Assembly: GCA_013368315.1 (NCBI GenBank) | Contig: JAACJM010000062.1 | Location: 248,001-312,000, forward strand | Length of the DNA stretch: 64,000 nucleotides | Reading direction: 5' to 3' | DNA from: Tetrapyrgos nigripes | Taxonomy: Eukaryota; Basidiomycota; Agaricomycetes; Agaricales; Campanellaceae | In this document: in pieces, positions 47,001 through 59,500 of the stretch | Numbering within the stretch: the stretch's first letter is position 1 | Layout of the letters: each line of letters begins with the position of its first letter | Program-made: the position numbers and the translations under genes | Notes under the pieces: model-generated | What the model was told of the DNA's origin: nothing | Seen by the model: only the letters and a program-made list of their open reading frames with translations | The model's database searches: none

Positions 47001-47454
47001 ATTCTGCACTCAGAATAATATCTTTCTCCACTTCACTCTCAGCTCACCTCAACCCCGTATTCTATCAAAACAATCTCCTAAGTCCTCGCAATCTGCACTC
47101 GAAATCATAACTTCACTCAGAATCACTCTCAGCTCACTCTCATATTTCATCAAAGTCTCTCATTTCTAGTGTGGTTTGAGCCATTTAAGTAATCCAGGTT
47201 CTACGCCGGACAATTGTACACTTGTTCTCCTTCCATCTCAATTTTCACCGCATCATCAAACACGATTTGACGATTCTGATTTAGCTGTGCAAGCTCCTGA
47301 TCTAATCACCTGCCGTGGGACTACCGTCACGATGTTGACGTGCTCGATTTCATTGGTAAGGGCTTAGAGTAGACGTAGGCCGTGGCGGGCTATACCGCGT
47401 CTACACCCGGCATGTTCGTAGAGGACCGTGCCGTGTATTTCTATCTATCTATCT
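44085..47454. other. 3.4 kb without a confident gene, decayed repeats
   Basis: 44085-44660 has no recognisable content except a repeated CAGACAGCAGTAAGTACTGG (44582 and 44639). 45000-45330 contains repeated GGCTCTAACGCCTCTA and AATAAGCAAGCCCC motifs. 45400-47170 is AT-rich, pyrimidine-biased DNA with degenerate CTCTCAGCTCAC/CACTCAGAATC repeats. The two overlapping open frames at 46627-47110 have repeat-derived Ser/Leu/Pro composition and are not credible genes. A TCTA tetranucleotide run lies at about 47440-47454. Confidence 0.4.
44783..44840. repeat. minisatellite of AAAGCTGT units
   Basis: Five imperfect 10-16 bp units built on AAAGCTGTA(AAG/TC). Confidence 0.7.
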
Positions 47455-47997
47455 TGGAACTAATGTCTTGTGTGGTGAGTTCCATCGCTGATTTTTCTTC
47501 CTTCGCGAAAGCATTGTCTAAATAAAATCAGAAGTTGTCGTAATTATATTCATAGGCTCTAGCAGTCAGGAAGTCGTAGCACAGGTAATAAAGGTAGTAG
47601 TACTACAGCTGAAGTAGACACCAAAAAGGACATGTGTACTGTACAGACATGAGAACAGACAACGATGACAAACGACGAAAACCATAAGACAGAGACTCAG
47701 AAGCATCCAATGCATGCCCTTCGTTGACCAACAGAACTAGGCTGTGTTAATTGAACCTATGTCGATGCCGTAGTCGGCTCCTCTGTAAACCCCAAATGCT
47801 CTCTACCAATTAAGAGACACAAAATCTTGGCCAAACGTGGTATGTGTCAAGACAATGCGTCACACAGATGAATGCCATGATCGAAAGGTGACGGGTGCCA
47901 GTAAAGCCAATGAAGATCAACCAAGGCCAGTAGGTTACCGCGGCCGAGCTTTCACAAAGGATGTCTTAGAGGTGAACTAAGACAATGCAGGGCGCAT
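47455..47997. repeat. segmental repeat, copy 2 (partner 21949-22735)
   Basis: Same order and orientation as copy 1 but without the 212-bp MITE and with a short deletion at about 47812. It ends immediately 5' of the region that is duplicated around the F-box gene, and so may contribute to that gene's promoter. Confidence 0.85.
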
Positions 47998-48201
47998 GAA
48001 GCGGAGAATGAATTCCAATCCTTTGTCTACCACTGACTCGTGACGAATTGCTCTTCTTTAAAGCTACCATCTCAACCCTTGCAGCTTAGCAAAGAAGAAT
48101 CTGTTGCCACCTACCGCGTGAGTACTACTACTCAGGTTTCATTTTCAATTCTTGTGGCACATCACTCAAACGGTCAGCCAGATCCAAACCAGGTTTCACG
48201 T

Positions 48202-49938
48202 ATGATGTCCGACTTTGCCCATCTGCTCGACGAATATCTCTCCGGACGACAAACTGAACTGGGGTACATCTCTTCGGCGGTTCATGCGTCTTTTCAAAGC
48301 CGATTGGAAGAGGAGGAAGCTCGTATCGCAGAATTGTCCAGTCAAGTATGGCAGCTCCAGGTGGAAATTAAGAGGCGACAGCACGTAGCTGCTAAACTCA
48401 AGAACGTTCTCGCTCCTATCAAACGTGTTCCGCAGGAGATTATGGCTGAAATCTTCCTGCGATACATAGAATCCGGTCCACATTGCTTTTCGTCCAACAT
48501 GCGGAATGCCAGACTCTACGACATGAGTCCATCGGCCGTTTTCCTTTCCCAGATATGTTCTCGATGGAGAGGCATTGTGCACGGCGATCCCCGCCTGTGG
48601 AGTCGGTTGCACCTCCGCTTTGACATTGCGAGCTACCTTCAAAAGGTACCGCCCAAGAAGGTTATCGTCTCTTGGTTGCAACGCAGTGGCTCTCTTCCCA
48701 TTCACTTCAGCATACGCATCTCTCGTGATCAGGGCCCCTACTGGTACTCAGACGGTGCCTTGAAGGACTCATATTTGGATTTTCTCGTACGCTTTAGCGG
48801 ACGGTTGCAATCCCTAGAGCTCGACACTCACAAGAGATTCATCCAGAAGCTTTTCCAAAAAGCCAGATTCTCGCTACCCGCCCTCGAGGAGATTATCATT
48901 GGCAAATTGAACATCCCCTTTTCCATTGACCCAACAACAATGCGTACGATTGGGAGTGTTTTGAGGAAGTCAACCAAGATCGCGAAGATCCAGTTTTTTG
49001 TGAGACTTGAGCACCAATTCCCTGTACCCACATCCGCACTCGAGGTCTTTCCTTTCACCCAATCCCACCAAATTACGACGCTGCGTTTGGAAATTTCCGG
49101 TTTGAACGATTCGCTCATCTTGCGGAACATAATGTGCTCTTGCCCTCAGTTGGAAACATGCGAAATCGCACACATTCATGGTCTTCCTGAGGTTGTGGGG
49201 CAGCTGTTATTACCATCGACAGAGCTCTCGCACCTTAGACGCCTCTCACTCCAGTTTATAAACGATTCTTCGGTGCAATTCTTGTCTGGATTGCATCTAC
49301 CTGCTCTCGAAGAGCTACGCCTCGATTCGTGCCCAGATACGGTCTTGGACCACCTTACGGCTCTCCATGAGCGCGCCAGTTTTCCTCTTCGCAAACTTGA
49401 CCTCATTGCTGACTCCATCGGCGACACCTTGGATTTAGTTTCATTCTTGAAACGCATCCCTACCCTGGAAATTCTCATCTTAAACGAGTCCGGTGTCAAC
49501 GTCCCTCAACTCTGCCAACATCTCCAAGCGACAGCAGACCGAAAGGTGCCAGTTCCGAATCTCAAAAAGTTGTCATTCTTAGGAGGTTCTTGTATACCTT
49601 GGGTTCTGGTTGGAAGTGAGGATGATAACAAAGTTGACAGTGACGACGACGACGAGGATGATGAAGGTATCGGTGAGGGTAAGGAAAAAGTCGGTCTCAA
49701 TACAGAACATGAAGAGGAAGTCAAATTGGTATCGGACATGGCGTTGTCGAGATGGAGGCCATATCCGCGTGATCAGGATGTTGATGATGAAGGGAATGGC
49801 TTGATCAAGTGGCCTGTGGCGAAGATGACGATGGGGATGGAGCTTGTTGTGTATAACAACAAAAGGGTGATTAGATTCCTACAGTCGAAGTTGGAGGAAT
49901 GCGTCAAGGAAGGAATGCCGCTTGATGTATATATGTAG
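48202..49938 (+). CDS. F-box protein with leucine-rich region
   Basis: F-box protein of 578 residues, presumably a substrate receptor of an SCF ubiquitin ligase. The start is the first ATG in frame (MMSDFAHLLDEYL); the frame is open upstream only through a GTG. Residues 25-65 form a coiled coil (SRLEEEEARIAELSSQVW), followed directly by the F-box (LAPIKRVPQEIMAEIFLRYI), the arrangement common in the expanded agaricomycete F-box family. Degenerate leucine-rich repeats follow (LPALEEI, QITTLRLEISG, LRRLSLQFI, LPALEELRLDSCP, LRKLDLIADS, LEILILNESG). An acidic Asp/Glu run near 478-490 precedes the end. Single exon as modelled. A truncated, CpG-decayed duplicate is interrupted by gypsy 2. Confidence 0.88.
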   Translation: MMSDFAHLLDEYLSGRQTELGYISSAVHASFQSRLEEEEARIAELSSQVWQLQVEIKRRQHVAAKLKNVLAPIKRVPQEIMAEIFLRYIESGPHCFSSNMRNARLYDMSPSAVFLSQICSRWRGIVHGDPRLWSRLHLRFDIASYLQKVPPKKVIVSWLQRSGSLPIHFSIRISRDQGPYWYSDGALKDSYLDFLVRFSGRLQSLELDTHKRFIQKLFQKARFSLPALEEIIIGKLNIPFSIDPTTMRTIGSVLRKSTKIAKIQFFVRLEHQFPVPTSALEVFPFTQSHQITTLRLEISGLNDSLILRNIMCSCPQLETCEIAHIHGLPEVVGQLLLPSTELSHLRRLSLQFINDSSVQFLSGLHLPALEELRLDSCPDTVLDHLTALHERASFPLRKLDLIADSIGDTLDLVSFLKRIPTLEILILNESGVNVPQLCQHLQATADRKVPVPNLKKLSFLGGSCIPWVLVGSEDDNKVDSDDDDEDDEGIGEGKEKVGLNTEHEEEVKLVSDMALSRWRPYPRDQDVDDEGNGLIKWPVAKMTMGMELVVYNNKRVIRFLQSKLEECVKEGMPLDVYM

Positions 49939-50615
49939 TATTGCTGAAGCAAAATCCCCTTGTTACATGCATACGTTAGTGCGTCAGTAAATAATCTACG
50001 CAACGAGTGAACGAAATAAGTAGATACTAAAGTAAAAGGCGAAGAGAGATGATCCACTAATATTTATCCACACCGTAGTCTGGTCGTAGTCTTAGTCCAT
50101 AAAACCTATGAAACAATAAGCCTGTCCGACGACGTGGTTGCTCTAACCACTGTGACCTCGTCATCTTCGAACTTCTCTTGCATCCCGCATCCTACTATCT
50201 TCAATCCATCCTTGCATCGAAAATCACAGACTCATTCCCTGGCCAGAAAAATAATAATCGGTAACTATCCCTAGCCTGGGTGCGGATGATTGGGAGCCAG
50301 GGGCTTCAGAGTCCAGACAAGAGAAAAAAAAGTAGATTGTTATGTAATCATGTGGCGCTTACTCTCAGACTAACGCTATCCGTATAGTACGAACCTCGAA
50401 CACGAGTTACCAAAGCTCGGTGCTCAGCGCTCAGTGCCAGATGATTCAGATTTCTTACATACAGCGACAAGATATTCAAAATTTGTCAGGTATGGCTACC
50501 GCTTTCTCAGCTAACTCGGGGACAAATACATCGAAAGACAATTGGAGCTCCCATCGATGATCAAGCCAGAAAGGTGCTTACTTGTTATCGTCCTCGGCTG
50601 AGAGTCGGGCGGGGG
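49939..50615. other. intergenic, no gene seen
   Basis: About 680 bases between the F-box gene and the hydrolase. It contains GCTCAGCGCTCAGTGCC at about 50423, a motif shared with 12960 and 63594. No further features. Confidence 0.4.
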
Positions 50616-50624
50616 CATATAAAA
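50616..50624 (+). promoter_or_regulatory. TATA box of the alpha/beta hydrolase gene
   Basis: CATATAAAA about 50 bases upstream of the start codon at 50671, with nothing competing nearby. Confidence 0.6.
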
Positions 50625-50670
50625 CGATGGATCACAGAACCAAAGCTGAGCATCTAGTCTCGTTTTCACC

Positions 50671-51983
50671 ATGATCTTCTCTTTCTTGCCTCTGGTATTC
50701 TTCACCTTGACTGTAAAGGCCTTCTCAGTATCAACTTCCCCGATTGATATTCCTCCATTCAATTCATCACTCTTCAAGGACCTAAACGTTACTCGAGGTC
50801 TGAACTACCATTATTACGCAGTCCCTGCTAATAGCGGGAAACCTACTCTTCTCTTCCTTCATGGATACCCAAGCAATCGATACGATTGGCGCCACCAGGT
50901 TGCCTTTTTCCAAGATAAAGGATATGGTCTGATTGTCCCGGATATGTTGGGCTATGGCGGTACTGCGAAGCCTTTGGACCCTCAGCTTTATGCTTCCAGT
51001 TTGATATCCAAGGACATTGTCGATATTTTGGATGCGGAAGGGACCAGCCAGGCCGTCTTGATCGGGCATGACTGGTAAGTCTCCAGAAGAAAGTATCCTG
51101 TTCGGAGCGTCACTGATTGCGTCTTGGCAGGGGTGCAAAGATTGCCAGCCGTCTCGCAAACTATTTCCCAGAACGTTTCCACTCCTTCGCATTCCTGTCT
51201 GTGGGATATGTACCCCCCACTTTCTTTTCAACACCTTACACTCAGCTCAATGCTTTGGTGAGCGAGTTCTGATGAATTTTGTCTCCCAAACTTATGACAC
51301 CTTTTCACTAGACCAAAGCAGTACTGGGATATGAAAACTTTGGATATTGGGATTTCCTCTCTTCCGACCGCGCTAATCAGATCCTTCTGGATTATCTGGA
51401 GTCGTTTTTCGACCTTGCATTCACAAAAGATGCTGTGAAGACTATCATAGATTGGGCTCCACTGGGAGCCATGGAGGCGTTCCTCACTAATGATACAAGA
51501 ATCCCAACGGGAGATTATATTACGCCAGAGGTAAGGCATATCTGTCATCTGCTGAGGAATGACTACCTTACTAGTATGTTGTACCACAGGAACTAGCAAT
51601 CCAGATCGAATTCTTCCGCCAAAATGGTTTTGCCGCTGCTAACAACTGGTTAAAGGTTCTGACCACTAGCATTGAAGCAGACGACAATAAAGGTGCGGTT
51701 TTGCAGGCCTCTGGCATTCAGTACTACGAATTCGACTCAAATCTTCATACGATTTCTCACAGGTATTCCGGAGGAAAGCGCAATCATTCAGAAGCCCGTA
51801 TTCCTAGGTGCTGCATCGCGAGACTACGTCATTATTGCGCCTACCTTCATCCAATCTACACTTGCATTCACCAACAATACGCTTACTATTCATGAGTATG
51901 ATTCGATTCATTGGATCATGCTAGAGGCTCGAGATCAGCTCAATAGTGATCTTCTTCAGTGGATTGAAGGATTGACTTTGTAG
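50671..51983 (+). CDS. secreted epoxide-hydrolase-like alpha/beta hydrolase
   Basis: Alpha/beta hydrolase-fold enzyme of the soluble epoxide hydrolase type, 357 residues. Exons: 50671-51074, 51131-51257, 51312-51530, 51590-51692, 51763-51983; introns of 54-70 nt, all GT..AG. It begins with a hydrophobic signal-peptide-like segment (MIFSFLPLVFFTLTVKAF), so it is probably secreted or in the secretory pathway. Motifs: oxyanion-hole HGYP (64-67), nucleophile Asp134 in IGHDWGAKIA, lid region with an ENFGYWDFL segment, catalytic His334 in DSIHWIMLEA. The nucleophile is Asp, as expected for epoxide hydrolases rather than esterases. The catalytic acid and lid tyrosines cannot be assigned safely. A TATA box lies 50 bp upstream. 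Confidence 0.9.
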
Positions 51984-52189
51984 CACATTAGACCAAATTC
52001 TTAAGACGTCCTTTTGGCAGTCTTCCTCGTCGCTCAGCAATACATAGGAACAGTCGATAGTCCGGTCTTCAGGTCTTGACGCGTACTGCTATTCTACAAG
52101 CTGGGAAGTAATCAGTAGTAAGTAAATTCGAAATCTTCTACGTAGAAATTGGATACATGGCTACTACTAGAAACATACTAATTACAAGG

Positions 52190-54962
52190 TTAAAGGTCAT
52201 CAGTCATGACTTGAAAAGCATACCCAAAATTGGTATGAAAATCTGAGCTATGTGAAGTATACGTATTCTCTGACAACAAAGGATTATACGGCGAAATTCC
52301 TGCTCCTGGAGGAACATCAGCAGAAGGGACATGACCGGAGTTGATGTCGGGATTGCGATAATCAATATCAGTATTATAATGTAGATCGAGATGAGCAGCT
52401 GTCGCAGAACCAGGCTGAGGGACATGGTAGGAATCAGAAAGAGGATTGGGATGCATATGAGAATAATCAGGGTCGTAATTGCGAGTAAGGATATGACTAG
52501 GATCTTGAGCAGACGCAGAACTGTTCATGAGGGCAGATAAATGATAATCGATACCCTCAACAATATGTGTATAGTCTGTGCAGGAAAAACCGGCAATTTT
52601 CACCACATCTCGTAGTCTGTTAGAGACGAGAGGGATCGATAGTCAGGAAAACCTTGCAGGAATGATGGCGGAAAAGTCACCGGACAACCGATTTCCCCTC
52701 ACTCACCTCTCAAGCGTCTGGATCCCTACACTCTCCGACATAACCCCCGCAACCGTCACTTCTACTACAAGTTGCACCCATTTCTTCATCTGCCCACCCT
52801 TAATCTTTGTCTGCGCCAATCTCGAAACCGAGTAAACCTCCTCCATCTGTTTGGAGAATTCAATGGCAGCTCCGCACGCTAGGACTCTGGCAGCAGAAAA
52901 TACTGGGGCCAATTCTGACGAGAACATGAGCTGTTCAAGACCACCACTCCGGTAGACATCGTCTATAACCCCATGCGGCGTTGCGGTGTACAAGTCTGTG
53001 ACAGAGCTTTGCTCCAACATTCCTTGGATCGTTTTGTAAAAATGTAATGTCAGATTCGTCCATCCGATTGAGAGCACGTTGAGAACACCGAGAATAGTGT
53101 AGCTTTGGCTTTGGTTTTGATTTACTAGCGTAACAGCATATTTGCTGAAAGCGTCGCATACATGATGCAGGAGGTCAAGAGAGGCGACGTAGCTTTTGAT
53201 TGCTTGAAGGTCGTAGGGGCGGCTTCGTGCGTAAGCTATCCAATTAGTGAGAACCGATGGATTGGGAGGTTGATTCATCGAAATCAGCAGCTATAATTAA
53301 GAAATTTCAACAAAGGATCACTCACGTCCACTGATACTTTCGTATACCTCTCTTGCGTGGCGAGTGATCTGAAAGATGACTGAAGAACATACGTGCGCAC
53401 TCAGCATAATTCAACAAGAGAACACGCTCTGCAACTCACTAGACAGGAAATATCCATAGTATTGCCTCAGTCCATTACAGCCTTGACCTAGCAATAACAT
53501 CAATTCTTCCAAGGATAACTGGTCGTGGCCACATATGAGCTGTTCATCGTGAGCTGAACTAGAATAGCATGGATATGGTAAGCCAACAAAGGAACAGAGG
53601 AAAATAGGGGACGCACAAATCTACAGATCTGTCTGAATGTAAGGTCACGAGCATGTCAAGCATCTAAAGAATCAACGGCAAAACTTGAAGGTCAGCGTAT
53701 GAAAGAGACAGAAACTAAGTCACCCACCAAGAAAGCTGCCCACCTGACCGAACAGTCTATCGTTCCAAAAGTCCAATTGTAAAGCTGCGGCTGTTGGTAC
53801 CAAGACTCAGCAAGCCTTCGAGCTTGCCACATAAAAGCTGCACCGTATGAGTTTGGACCATCGTATTCTGTCGTCATTGAATGGGTTATGCATCCCTGAG
53901 CTCTTGCGAGTCACCTCCAAAAACTCAACACTCACCACTAATCAATGCATCCAACAAACAACAACTAGCCGCATTCTCAGGCGACACCCATACAGCTATA
54001 CCTTCATTGTGCGCCTGCCTCAGTGCTTCCGCTCTCAGCTGATGACACAACCCTACGCTCTCTCTCCGTCTACCGATTTCCGTTAGATCCCTTTTGATTC
54101 TTTTCACGGGGTGGATGGTAGTCAAGATGTTGATACACTCTACCGGAAGAGGTTCTGGGCCGATTATAAGGGGGTCATTAGACACCGTAGATGCGTGGGC
54201 GAAGATGCAGTGGACCAGGACGCGTTCCTGAGGTGAGAGGAAAGAAGTTTGCCAACCGCATCCGGCGAGACGAGCACGTATTCTGTCGTAAGGGATGATA
54301 GGGTGAAGCTGATAGGGTGTATGGATGAAGACTATGTGTCGCGATCGATAAATGAAATTTTAGCTCGAGGACGCCATCTTACGGCAATGAAAGAAGATTA
54401 AGCACCATTGAATAAATCCTGCATTAGACGCTTTGGGAGTTGTACAAGCGGACGAGAAGAAACTGGAGCGCATGCGATGGGCCTTGTGTATCCACTGTTG
54501 AAGCCTACACTTGAAGTTACCGGCATGCGTGCCCGTGATACAGCCGACGTTGTTGTCAAGGTCAAGCGGGTCGTTGTTGTCAAGGTTAAACGGGTCGTTG
54601 ACGTCTGAAGGTCTTGATCCCGAGATGTTCGGGTTTCATCCCCATCCCTGATGGTGTCCAAATCCATTGCACGAGTATCGTCTTTGCTGTTGTCCCCTTC
54701 GTTGGTATTGACCACTCTCTTCGCTGCTCCAAACCTAATTTCATACCCAGACTGTCGTCTACGTTTTCTGACGGACGGTGTAGTTGTACACCTGCAAACA
54801 TCGACAGTTGGTAATAAGTACAGGATGATCTGCACACACTCACTTTACACCCTTCTCTAGACACCTAGGGCAAGACTTTCCCTCTGGTTGAGGATGACAT
54901 AAAGCTCGACGAGCCTTGCAGTAGTCGCATGCTGGGGGTTTCTTCGATCTCGGTCTGGCCAT
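52190..54962 (-). CDS. Zn2Cys6 fungal transcription factor, nine exons
   Basis: Binuclear zinc-cluster transcription factor of 738 residues, nuclear. Exons: 54962-54844, 54791-54406, 54331-53936, 53867-53728, 53663-53617, 53558-53440, 53379-53326, 53235-52707, 52616-52190; every junction keeps frame. Cys12, 15, 22, 31, 34 and 41 give the canonical C-x2-C-x6-C-x8-C-x2-C-x6-C cluster (ACDYCKARRALC...CPRCLEKGVKC), split by an intron before the last Cys and followed by basic RKRRR. A Thr-rich spacer (TTTRLTLTTT) precedes the middle homology region (LHPIIPYDRIRARL, LVHCIFAHAS). The C-terminus is His/Asp/Pro/Ser-rich (YNPLLSENTYTSHSS). It ends about 200 bp from the end of the hydrolase gene, tail to tail. 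Target genes unknown; control of the neighbouring hydrolase is possible but unproven. The seventh and eighth exon borders are the least certain. Confidence 0.85.
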
Positions 54963-56116
54963 TATAATTTCCATTTCCAGAGCGCCAGTGTCGATGCTAG
55001 TATTCTCCGAGAATATTGTACTAGTACTGTAGACTCAGTGCAGAATCTTGCGCAACTGATCCAGAGAGAGCCGACGAGGTTTCAAGAGAAGATGATATCG
55101 ATGGGGGACAAAGAAACAAGTCTAGGCCTTACGACCGAGGTGTGTACAGTGTGGGTTGGGTCGACCCTGAGCCTAAAGCGAGGGACTAAAAACTCGGCAA
55201 TGGCACAGTTAGCGCTTGCCGTCCTAATATTAATTTGGTCATATGTGTTACACGAAAGTGCGCTGGAATGAAATTGGAGGTGGCGTTGGCGTTATGGACT
55301 CGGAAGCTTTCAAAAAAAACATCTATGAAGTGGCGCCGGCGGTGTTAAAACGTTGAAGTTTGGCGATCGAGGGAGAAAATCTATATGTCGGTCCGGGCCA
55401 TTGTATACGGCGGTAGATACTAGTCTCGTACCCAGACGTTATAGGGCGAGAGGAAAAATTGAGGAACAAATAAAGAGTAAATAGTGAACAAATAATGAAA
55501 CAAACAAAAGGTCTATAACGTCTGGTATGCAATTCGTACGCGTCGTTCTTTGACCATTACCTTCACGGTCTCTCTCTCTCTGCCAGCCCATCTATCAAGA
55601 CCTCAGTACCCTGTGTTCGTTCGTTGGTCTAGACATTCCCTTCCTTGCAACGTCTGCCACTCTGACTCCGCCTGCCTTGGCACAAGTCCGAAAAACCCTC
55701 AATATCAATTCCCTCGACTCCTTCCATCTGAACTCAGGCATAGACCGTTATAATATTGCGTTGTCTGGATAGTCATAAGGCTGATCTCTATCAGGGTCAA
55801 GTGCAGGATCATCGTCGTCAAATAAAGAGTCAAAATTGAAGTCAGGCATAAGAAAGTTGAGCAAGGAGGGAGGACTTTTCACTCAAGTCTCAAGCTACCT
55901 TTCATTGCACTAAGGAGACAATACAAAGGACCTAGAAAACAGTATCTAGTGTAGTACTTGCAAATCAGTAAGAGAAGCTCAAAATCAAACAGTGAACTCA
56001 AGTCAATGGCTTCATCTGAGGCACCCAGTACATATTTAACACAAACTTCCTTAGCTAACATTAGACCTAGTATGAAGATATTTGTATCACTGCATGTTGA
56101 CAGTTTAAAGTCCACT
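54963..56116. other. intergenic; one short acidic frame
   Basis: About 1.15 kb. The only notable item is a 33-codon minus-strand frame at 55748-55849 (MPDFNFDSLFDDDDPALDPD...), strongly acidic with aromatic residues, like an activation-domain tail. It may be chance or the last exon of a gene destroyed by the adjacent copia insertion. Nothing else recognised. Confidence 0.35.
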
Positions 56117-56590
56117 TGTTAAGCAGGCATGGTACGGCTTGTACACTACTAAACGCAGTGGCAACTACGCTACTTACCTGGGGATAAGAGCTAGCTTATT
56201 AGGCTTGTTAGAGGCTTGTTGAGCAATGTGGGTTAAGTGTAAAACTTGTTATTTGGAGGACTTTCTACAAGTCCTTATATACCTTTTAGGAGGTACAAAT
56301 ACATGTAAACTAATACTAGTGTAACAATAAGATTCTTTTGTACTGGATAGAACAATGCTGGTTTCGTACACTATTGTAGTACTACACTTTATTGTCTATA
56401 TAATCTTATTGTTCTATATATAACTACTACTATTGTTCTACATAGAATACGTTGATGGCTGCAACTGAATGCGCCAATTCAACACTCCCCCTTGCTAAGC
56501 AGCACGGTAGTGCGCGTAAGCATAGGTAGGCGCTGTGAGCAGCCATGGAAGGAAGGGATCCAGTGCCTCGACGTTTTCGATGCGATTTCT

Positions 56591-59500
56591 TCAATTATAA
56601 AACTGAAGTCCTAATTGTTTCCTGAACTTCTCAAACTTCACTCGATCTAAAGCTTTAGTGAGTAGATCTGCAGGGTTATTACTTCCTTCAATGAAGAATA
56701 ACTTGACTGTCTCGTCGATGACTTTTTCTCGCACAAAATGATATCGAATATCAATGTGTTTCGTTCGCTTATCCGTGACGGGGTTTGATGCAATAAAAAT
56801 TGATCCCTGATTGTCACCGTAAATTGGAATAGTGTGAAGAGGATATTCGATTTCACTGAGAAGAGTCTTGAACCAACAGACTTGTCGACTGCAGTCACTA
56901 AGTGCCATGTATTCAGCTTCAGTCGAAGATAGAGCGACTGTCTTTTGTTGTCTAGACGTCCAGCTAAATGGTGCTTGGGCTAATTGTAGAAAGAAGCCAG
57001 TTTGAGATTTGCGAGTTCCAGGATCTGATCCCCAATCAGAGTCTGTGTAGGCTGATAAGCCTTCTCCCCCTCGACCGTTGTACACAAGAGCATATTTTCT
57101 AGTGCCAACGAGATAACGGCAAATGTCTTTCGCCCTATTGTAGTGTTCTTGTGAGGGGTTTGCAGCAAATTGCGCAAGTTTTGTGACAGCAAAGGAAATA
57201 TCAGGACGTGTTCCTAACATTAAGTAGAGTAAGGATCCGATTATCTCCTGATAACTTTGACGAAGAGTATAATTGACAGGAGTGTCATTTGGAAGAGGAA
57301 GAGGGTGATAATTGCCAGGTAATGGGGTAGCAGAAGCTTTCGCATTTTGCATTCCATAAGTTTCTAGGATTTTATCCAGATAAGCGCACTGATCTAAAGA
57401 GATCTTGCTGCCTTTCCTGGTAATTCTCATCCTAAGGAATTCTTTGGCATCGCCTAGATCCCTACATTCCCATCTCTTCATAAAGTCTCCTTTGAGTCGT
57501 AAGACTAAGGTTTTGTTAGCTCCACAGAATAGAGCGTCATCCACATAGACTACAGCAATAACGATAGATTTTTCAATAAGATTATTGTTGGCGTCATAGC
57601 GTTTGTGAATGAAGATTCCGGCGTCGGAAATGATTCGTTTAAAACCAAGTTCTGCCATGGACTTATCAAGACTTTTCCACCACGCAAGTCCTGCTTGTTT
57701 GAGTCCGTAAAGAGCACGAAGAAGCCGGACGACTTTATGCTCTTGTCCTTTTACTTTAAAGGCTTCCGGTTGTTCCATATAGATTTCTTCATCGAGTAAG
57801 CCATATAGATAGGCTGATCGGACATCGACACCGGACACGTGCCAACCCTTAAGTGCTGCTAAAGCGAAGATTAAGCGCACAGTCTCGAATCGAACAACAG
57901 GCGAATATATTTGATCAAAGTCTATGCCTTCGACCTGTGAAAAACCTTTTGCAACGAGTCTTGCCTTTTTACGACCATCAGTTTTGATGTCGAAGACCCA
58001 TCGGTTTTTGATAACTTTCCTATCTTTAGGTCTTTCGACCAATTCATAGGTGTCGCGCTTGCGAAGAGCCTCTAGTTCTTCGCGGCAAGCGACTTTCCAT
58101 TCCTCTTGCTCAGCTATAGGTAAGCGAGCAATATCTTTGAATGTCCATTCGCAAATATTACGAACATTCGGTTGATTCCCATCATTCTTCGAGGTAACTT
58201 TCTGAATAAGCAAGTGGGAATCGATTTCTCCAGGAGCAATTGCCTGCATAAGCAAGAAATTTATAGATACTCCCCCTTCACGGCATGGTTCTGCCATTTC
58301 TTCTGATTCAGGGCGTGCAGAGTCATCACTCTCGGCTTGCTGCTCCCCCTGGGGTGCGCTTCCGGATGCAGAACTAGGTCCGGGAACCCGTTGCTCTGCA
58401 GCTTCTTGACGTCGGTTTTCCTTCCGAGCGTCTCTCTCTGCTTTAGCTTTTGCTTCCGCTCTTTTATCAGCCGCGATTTGAGGTTCAAGATCGCGTTCAA
58501 CTTCTACAGGGTGTTTATCCCCGTATCGTTTAGGTACAGTACCAGTACGCTCGCTTCGACGCGTTGGTTCTGTTGGTGGCCGTCTTTGTCTAGGAGCTCT
58601 GGGCTTTCGAGGTGCCTGAGGAGGTGGTGTCTCCACTGGCGGCGGTGTTACCGTTCTTCTAGGCTCAGAGTCACTATCCGGAGACGAAGGCGGTGGATCC
58701 TGCTCAGGTTCGTCGTCACGAAGCTGATCAGGTCTCCTTGTTGAAGGGATGCGAGGAGGACGATGATGAAAATCTTCATCATCATCGTCAGGGATTGGTT
58801 GTGGTAGAGGAGTGTCATCGTCATGCGATGACTCGATAGGTAGTTGTTTCGAATTACGAGATTGAGTTTTACATCGAGGAAAGAAGTCTTCCTCAAACAC
58901 GGCTTGCGGGGATGTAAATTCCGCATTGTTTGTACGCATGAAAAGATTTCCACGTTCTCCTGGTGCTACACCAAGATATGTCATGAGTTCTGACTTGGAA
59001 GCGAGTTTATTCTTTCGAGTTTCCTCGGGTTTAAAGACATAAGCTCCACAGCCAAAGACTCGTAAGTGATCGATACGCGGTTTTTCTTTTTCAAGCATTT
59101 CAAATGGAGTTATCCATTTGTGTCGTCGTAAGGGAGTACGTCGATAGACATACAATCCATGACGGACAGCGTATTCCCACCAAGATTCAGGTAGACATGC
59201 TAACTTCATCATTGCCAGTGCCTTATCCATTAGAGTGCGTATAAAGCGCTTGGCTCGGCCATTCTGTTGATGAATGTATGGTGCACTGTTAAGGATTTTA
59301 ACACCTTTCTCGAGTAACATTTCTCGGTAGGTGCCTTTGATGAATTCACCACCCATATCAGACATCCACTGTTCGACTTTCGTCTTATATTGAGTTTCTA
59401 CCATCGCAAGGAACTGGCGAGTGGCAGTCAGTGGTTGTTTTTTGTCTTTAAGAAAACGTATCCAAGCATCTGAAGTGTAATCATCAAAGAAGACGATTAT

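Noticed and set aside
46627..47110. Two overlapping open frames of over 120 codons
   Set aside because: They overlap in different frames, have Ser/Leu/Pro/Asn-rich composition from degenerate pyrimidine repeats, and no domain.
48040..48201. 5' extension of the F-box protein from a GTG codon at 48040
   Set aside because: No ATG in this part; a non-ATG start in a fungal nuclear gene needs evidence. The first ATG at 48202 is used.
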